Assembly (NCBI RefSeq): GCF_030238365.1
Contig: NZ_JASSOT010000047.1
Span: forward strand, 1 to 64,000
DNA: 64,000 bases
Reading direction: 5' to 3'
Origin: Lelliottia wanjuensis
GTDB taxonomy: Bacteria > Pseudomonadota > Gammaproteobacteria > Enterobacterales > Enterobacteriaceae
How positions within the stretch are numbered: position 1 is the first letter of the stretch; the number at the start of each line of letters is the position of its first letter. Below, in pieces: positions 60,362-64,000 of the stretch. The translations under genes and the position numbers were made by a program. The notes beneath the pieces were generated by a model, which did no database searches, was not told where the DNA came from, and was given only the letters and a program-made list of their open reading frames with translations.

Positions 60362-62515
60362 ATGGATACGAAAAAACTACTTAAGCACGTACCCTGGGCG
60401 CTCCTCGGGATCCTCGGTGCTTTCTGTCTGGCGGTTGTCGCATTACGCCGGGGTGAACACGTTAGCGCCCTGTGGATCGTGGTCGCGTCGGTTTCCGTCT
60501 ATCTGGTAGCGTACCGCTACTACAGTCTTTACATCGCGCAGAAGGTCATGAAACTTGACCCGACGCGTTCCACTCCGGCGGTCATTAACAATGACGGCCT
60601 GAACTATGTGCCTACCAACCGCTACGTGCTGTTTGGTCACCACTTTGCCGCGATTGCCGGTGCCGGTCCGCTGGTTGGGCCGGTGCTTGCCGCGCAGATG
60701 GGCTATCTGCCTGGCACTCTGTGGCTGCTCGCAGGCGTGGTGCTGGCAGGTGCGGTGCAGGACTTCATGGTCCTGTTCATCTCGACCCGCCGTAACGGCG
60801 CTTCTCTGGGTGAGATGATCAAAGAAGAGATGGGCCGCGTGCCGGGCACCATTGCCCTGTTCGGCTGCTTCCTGATCATGATCATCATCCTTGCGGTGCT
60901 GGCGCTGATCGTGGTGAAAGCCCTGGCCGAAAGCCCGTGGGGTGTGTTCACCGTCTGCTCGACCGTACCGATTGCGCTGTTCATGGGTATCTACATGCGC
61001 TTTATCCGTCCGGGCCGCGTCGGTGAAGTGTCGGTGATTGGTATCGTGCTGTTGGTCGCTTCCATTTACTTCGGCGGCATCATTGCGCACGACCCGTACT
61101 GGGGCCCGGCGCTGACCTTCAAAGACACCACCATTACCTTCGCCCTGATTGGCTACGCGTTTATCTCTGCGCTGCTGCCGGTGTGGCTGATTCTGGCCCC
61201 GCGTGACTACCTGGCGACGTTCCTGAAAATCGGCGTAATTGTCGGTCTGGCGATCGGCATCGTGATCATCAACCCGGAACTGAAAATGCCAGCCGTGACC
61301 CAGTACATTGACGGTACCGGTCCACTGTGGAAAGGCGCGCTGTTCCCGTTCCTGTTTATCACCATCGCCTGTGGCGCCGTCTCCGGCTTCCACGCCCTGA
61401 TCGCTTCCGGCACCACGCCGAAGCTGATGGCAAACGAAACCGACGCGCGCTTTATCGGCTACGGTGCAATGCTGATGGAATCCTTCGTGGCGATCATGGC
61501 CCTGGTGGCAGCGTCCATCATCGAGCCAGGTCTGTACTTCGCGATGAACACCCCGCCGGCGGGCCTTGGCATCACCATGCCAAACCTGCATGAGATGGGT
61601 GGCGACAACGCGGCGCTGATCATGGCCCAGCTGAAAGACGCTAGTGCCCACGCGGCGGCGACCGTCAGCTCCTGGGGCTTTGTGATCTCGCCTGAGCAGA
61701 TCATGCAGACCGCGAAAGACATCGGCGAGCCGTCGATTCTGAACCGTGCGGGTGGCGCACCAACCCTGGCCGTCGGTATCGCACACGTGTTCCACAAAGT
61801 GCTGCCGTGGGCGGACATGGGCTTCTGGTACCACTTCGGTATTCTGTTCGAAGCGCTGTTCATCCTGACCGCGCTGGACGCTGGTACCCGTGCAGGCCGC
61901 TTCATGCTGCAAGATTTGCTCGGTAACTTCGTGCCGTTCCTGAAGAAAACCGACTCTCTGGTGGCGGGCGTGCTGGGCACCGCAGGCTGTGTCGGTCTGT
62001 GGGGCTACCTGCTGTATCAGGGCGTCGTCGACCCACTCGGCGGCGTGAAGAGCCTGTGGCCGCTGTTCGGTATCTCTAACCAGATGCTGGCAGCCGTCGC
62101 GCTGGTGCTCGGTACCGTGGTGCTGGTGAAGATGAAACGCACCAAATACATCTGGGTGACGGTGGTTCCTGCGCTGTGGCTGCTGCTGTGCACCACCTGG
62201 GCGCTGGGCCTGAAACTGTTCAGCACCAACCCGCAGCTGGAAGGCTTCCTGTTTATGGCTAACCAGTACAAGGCGAAAATTGCCGCGGGCGGCGGTGACC
62301 TGACCGCACAGCAGATTGCCAACATGAACCATATCGTGGTGAACAACTACACCAACGCCGGTTTGAGTATTCTGTTCCTGGTCGTGGTCTACAGCATCAT
62401 CTTCTACGGCATCAAAACCTGGATGAATGTGCGTAACGCCGAAGGCCGTACGGATAAAGAAACCCCGTATGTGCCGGTCCCGGAAGGCGGCGTGAAGACC
62501 TCTTCGCACCACTAA
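60362..62515 (+). CDS. btsT: Pyruvate:H+ symporter BtsT
   Basis: 717 residues, CstA family, about 16-18 membrane helices (GHHFAAIAGAGPLVGPVLAA near residue 85-105). Same family as CstA; E. coli BtsT (YjiY, 716 residues) imports pyruvate and is induced by BtsSR. Followed by yjiX and yjiA as in E. coli. Confidence 0.96.
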   Translation: MDTKKLLKHVPWALLGILGAFCLAVVALRRGEHVSALWIVVASVSVYLVAYRYYSLYIAQKVMKLDPTRSTPAVINNDGLNYVPTNRYVLFGHHFAAIAGAGPLVGPVLAAQMGYLPGTLWLLAGVVLAGAVQDFMVLFISTRRNGASLGEMIKEEMGRVPGTIALFGCFLIMIIILAVLALIVVKALAESPWGVFTVCSTVPIALFMGIYMRFIRPGRVGEVSVIGIVLLVASIYFGGIIAHDPYWGPALTFKDTTITFALIGYAFISALLPVWLILAPRDYLATFLKIGVIVGLAIGIVIINPELKMPAVTQYIDGTGPLWKGALFPFLFITIACGAVSGFHALIASGTTPKLMANETDARFIGYGAMLMESFVAIMALVAASIIEPGLYFAMNTPPAGLGITMPNLHEMGGDNAALIMAQLKDASAHAAATVSSWGFVISPEQIMQTAKDIGEPSILNRAGGAPTLAVGIAHVFHKVLPWADMGFWYHFGILFEALFILTALDAGTRAGRFMLQDLLGNFVPFLKKTDSLVAGVLGTAGCVGLWGYLLYQGVVDPLGGVKSLWPLFGISNQMLAAVALVLGTVVLVKMKRTKYIWVTVVPALWLLLCTTWALGLKLFSTNPQLEGFLFMANQYKAKIAAGGGDLTAQQIANMNHIVVNNYTNAGLSILFLVVVYSIIFYGIKTWMNVRNAEGRTDKETPYVPVPEGGVKTSSHH

Positions 62516-62519
62516 GACC

Positions 62520-62595
62520 CTGGCGGGTGGCGCTGCGCTAACCCGCCCTACACAGAACCTGTAGGCCCGGATCGCTGCGCGCCACCGGGCTTTTT
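62520..62595. repeat. REP-type palindrome between btsT and yjiX
   Basis: GGCGGGTGGCGCTGCGCTAA and a degenerate mirrored copy (GTAGGCCCGGATCGCTGCGC), ending in CGGGC-TTTTT. It may attenuate the yjiXA part of the transcript. Confidence 0.75.
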
Positions 62596-62611
62596 CTATC
62601 TGGATGGCACA

Positions 62612-62815
62612 ATGTTTGGTAACTTAGGCGAAGCAAAAAAATACCTCGGTCAGGCGGCGAAAATGCTGATTGGTATTCCGGACTATGACAACTACGTTGA
62701 ACATATGCAGACCAACCATCCGGATAAACCGTACATGACCTACAAAGAATTCTTCCGCGAGCGCCAGCAAGCGCGCTACGGCGGCGATGGCAAAAGCGGC
62801 GTACGCTGTTGCTAA
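62612..62815 (+). CDS. yjiX: KDPG-independent small protein YjiX (YbdD/YjiX family)
   Basis: 67 residues, DUF466 family ([20 protein letters not shown], ending GVRCC with two C-terminal cysteines). The YbdD/YjiX family accompanies CstA-type carbon-starvation transporters and is needed for CstA-type pyruvate uptake. Next to btsT it likely works with BtsT. Confidence 0.94.
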   Translation: MFGNLGEAKKYLGQAAKMLIGIPDYDNYVEHMQTNHPDKPYMTYKEFFRERQQARYGGDGKSGVRCC

Positions 62816-62825
62816 AGGAGAGAAC

Positions 62826-63779
62826 ATGACCCCTATTGCAGTCACCCTGTTAACCGGCTTTCTCGGCGCGGGCAAAACCACCCTGCTGCGCCACATCCTC
62901 AACGAACAGCACGGCTTTAAAATCGCCGTAATCGAAAACGAATTCGGCGAAGTCTCCGTCGACGATCAGCTGATTGGCGATCGTGCCACCCAGATCAAAA
63001 CCCTGACCAACGGCTGCATCTGCTGCACCCGCTCCAGCGAGCTGGAAGATGCCCTGCTGGATCTGCTCGACAGCCGCGATCGCGGCGACATCGAATTTGA
63101 CCGTCTGGTGATCGAATGCACCGGCATGGCCGACCCCGGCCCGATCATCCAGACCTTTTTCTCCCACGACATTCTCTGCCAGCGCTACCTGCTGGACGGC
63201 GTGATTGCCCTGGTCGATGCGGTCCACGCCGACGAGCAGATGAACCAGTTCACCATCGCCCAGTCGCAGATTGGCTACGCGGACCGCATCCTGCTGACCA
63301 AAACCGATGTGGCCAATGACTGCGAAAAACTGCGTGAGCGCCTGACGCGCATCAACGCCCGCGCGCCGATCTACACGGTCATCCACGGTGATATCGATCT
63401 CGCGCAGCTGTTCAACACCAACGGCTTTATGCTGGAAGAGAACATCGCCGCGAAGCCGCGCTTCCATTTCATCGGCGACAAACAAAACGACGTGACCTCG
63501 ATCGTGGTCGAGCTGGATTACCCGGTGGATATCAGCGATGTCTCCCGCGTGATGGAAAACCTGCTGCTGTCGTTTGCCGACAAACTGCTGCGCTACAAAG
63601 GGATGCTGTGGATTGACGGCGAGCTGAACCGCCTGCTGTTTCAGGGCGTGCAGCGCCTGTATAGCGCCGACTGGGATCGTCCGTGGGGCGACGAAACGCC
63701 GCACAGCACCATGGTCTTTATCGGGATTCAGCTGCCGGAAGACGAGATCCGCGCGGCCTTCGCCGAACTGAAACGCTGA
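62826..63779 (+). CDS. yjiA: COG0523 G3E-family GTPase YjiA
   Basis: 317 residues from ATG 62826 with AGGAG upstream. P-loop GFLGAGKTTLLRH (11-23), metal-binding CxCC as C64-I-C66-C67, ECTGMADPGP switch and LTKTD base-recognition motif, then the CobW C-terminal domain. A zinc- or cobalt-binding GTPase metallochaperone of unknown client. Third gene of btsT-yjiX-yjiA. Confidence 0.95.
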   Translation: MTPIAVTLLTGFLGAGKTTLLRHILNEQHGFKIAVIENEFGEVSVDDQLIGDRATQIKTLTNGCICCTRSSELEDALLDLLDSRDRGDIEFDRLVIECTGMADPGPIIQTFFSHDILCQRYLLDGVIALVDAVHADEQMNQFTIAQSQIGYADRILLTKTDVANDCEKLRERLTRINARAPIYTVIHGDIDLAQLFNTNGFMLEENIAAKPRFHFIGDKQNDVTSIVVELDYPVDISDVSRVMENLLLSFADKLLRYKGMLWIDGELNRLLFQGVQRLYSADWDRPWGDETPHSTMVFIGIQLPEDEIRAAFAELKR

Positions 63780-63790
63780 TCCCCGCACTA

Positions 63791-63816
63791 AACCGCCCTT
63801 TTATCCGGGCGGTTCC
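63791..63816 (+). terminator. Hairpin after yjiA
   Basis: AACCGCCC / GGGCGGTT with loop TTTTATCC, 11 bp after the stop; no long T-run follows. Confidence 0.6.
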
Positions 63817-64000
63817 TGCAAAACCTGCGTAATAACGATTCGAGAAATGTAATTTTTCGTCATTTTCAGAACTTTTTTGAAATAATGAAAATCCTTATTA
63901 ATTCACTCCTCATCATTATTTCCGCGATATTCAGGTTTCGTTTAGCTGTTAAACAAAACGAAGTCTAAACGTGAAAAGATTAATGATTGACGCCAGGACA
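63817..64000. other. AT-rich intergenic end of window
   Basis: 184 bp to the window edge without an open frame worth calling. The composition (AATTTTTCGTC, CCTTATTAATTC) looks like a promoter region for a gene beyond the edge. Confidence 0.4.

Noticed and set aside
60443-62512. 689-codon open frame antisense to btsT
   Set aside because: GC-rich third positions in btsT keep stops out of this frame; the product is His/Arg/Gln-rich without domains, and btsT is a certain gene.

Overview
The window is chromosomal DNA of a member of the Enterobacteriaceae. Most of it follows, gene for gene, the E. coli K-12 order nfeF-nfeR-aer-patA-ygjH-ebgRAC-ygjIJK, fadH, rlmG-ygjP-ygjR-alx, uxaCA-exuT-exuR, yqjA-mzrA-yqjCDEK-yqjF-yqjG-yhaH, then dnaT-dnaC-yjjA-opgB, tsr, btsT-yjiX-yjiA. 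Start codons (TTG for patA and opgB), protein lengths and REP palindromes between operons all fit this family. An Enterobacter/Lelliottia/Leclercia-like host is plausible, but the species cannot be fixed by eye. Several E. coli neighbours are absent (ygjQ, sstT, ygjV), and two regions that are far apart in E. coli are joined at about 52.65-52.75 kb (yhaH next to dnaT).

Accessory DNA. Bases 1-5.6 kb form a more AT-rich accessory block. It holds a truncated, amber-interrupted ORF next to three copies of a palindromic operator. Beside these lies an orphan type VI secretion module: hcp, a DUF2778/Tlde1-type L,D-transpeptidase-like effector, then small membrane or periplasmic proteins that look like immunity candidates. 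A stand-alone AIPR-family (abortive infection) gene follows. A second accessory block at 32.9-35.4 kb carries a DUF3289 gene followed by three DUF943 genes in exact 573-bp tandem register. Each extra DUF943 copy is preceded by a decayed piece of the 3' end of the DUF3289 gene, which is the pattern expected of a toxin-tail/immunity module that was repeatedly duplicated. The complete AI-2 system (lsrACDBFG divergent from lsrRK) sits between ygjK and this block, not where K-12 has it.

Core functions. The 7.4-15.6 kb part covers ferric-siderophore reduction with its nickel/iron repressor, two chemoreceptors (Aer and an additional four-helix-bundle receptor) and putrescine catabolism with a sigma54 promoter and NtrC enhancer. 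The 15.8-24.3 kb part is a carbohydrate block: evolved beta-galactosidase, an APC permease, an outer-membrane protein and a GH63 glucosidase. Next come fatty-acid dienoyl-CoA reduction, 23S rRNA methylation, and the manganese/pH-responsive alx riboswitch and membrane protein. Galacturonate catabolism and uptake with their repressor follow. The 47.8-52.6 kb part is the envelope-stress yqj cluster. The last 11 kb holds the primosome proteins DnaT and DnaC, osmoregulated periplasmic glucan modification (OpgB), the serine receptor Tsr, a WYL regulator, and the pyruvate transporter BtsT with its CRP and BtsR sites plus YjiX and YjiA.

The three chemoreceptor genes each have a recognisable sigma28 promoter. 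dnaC is a base-composition mosaic: its AAA+ core is AT-rich while both ends are ordinary for the genome.
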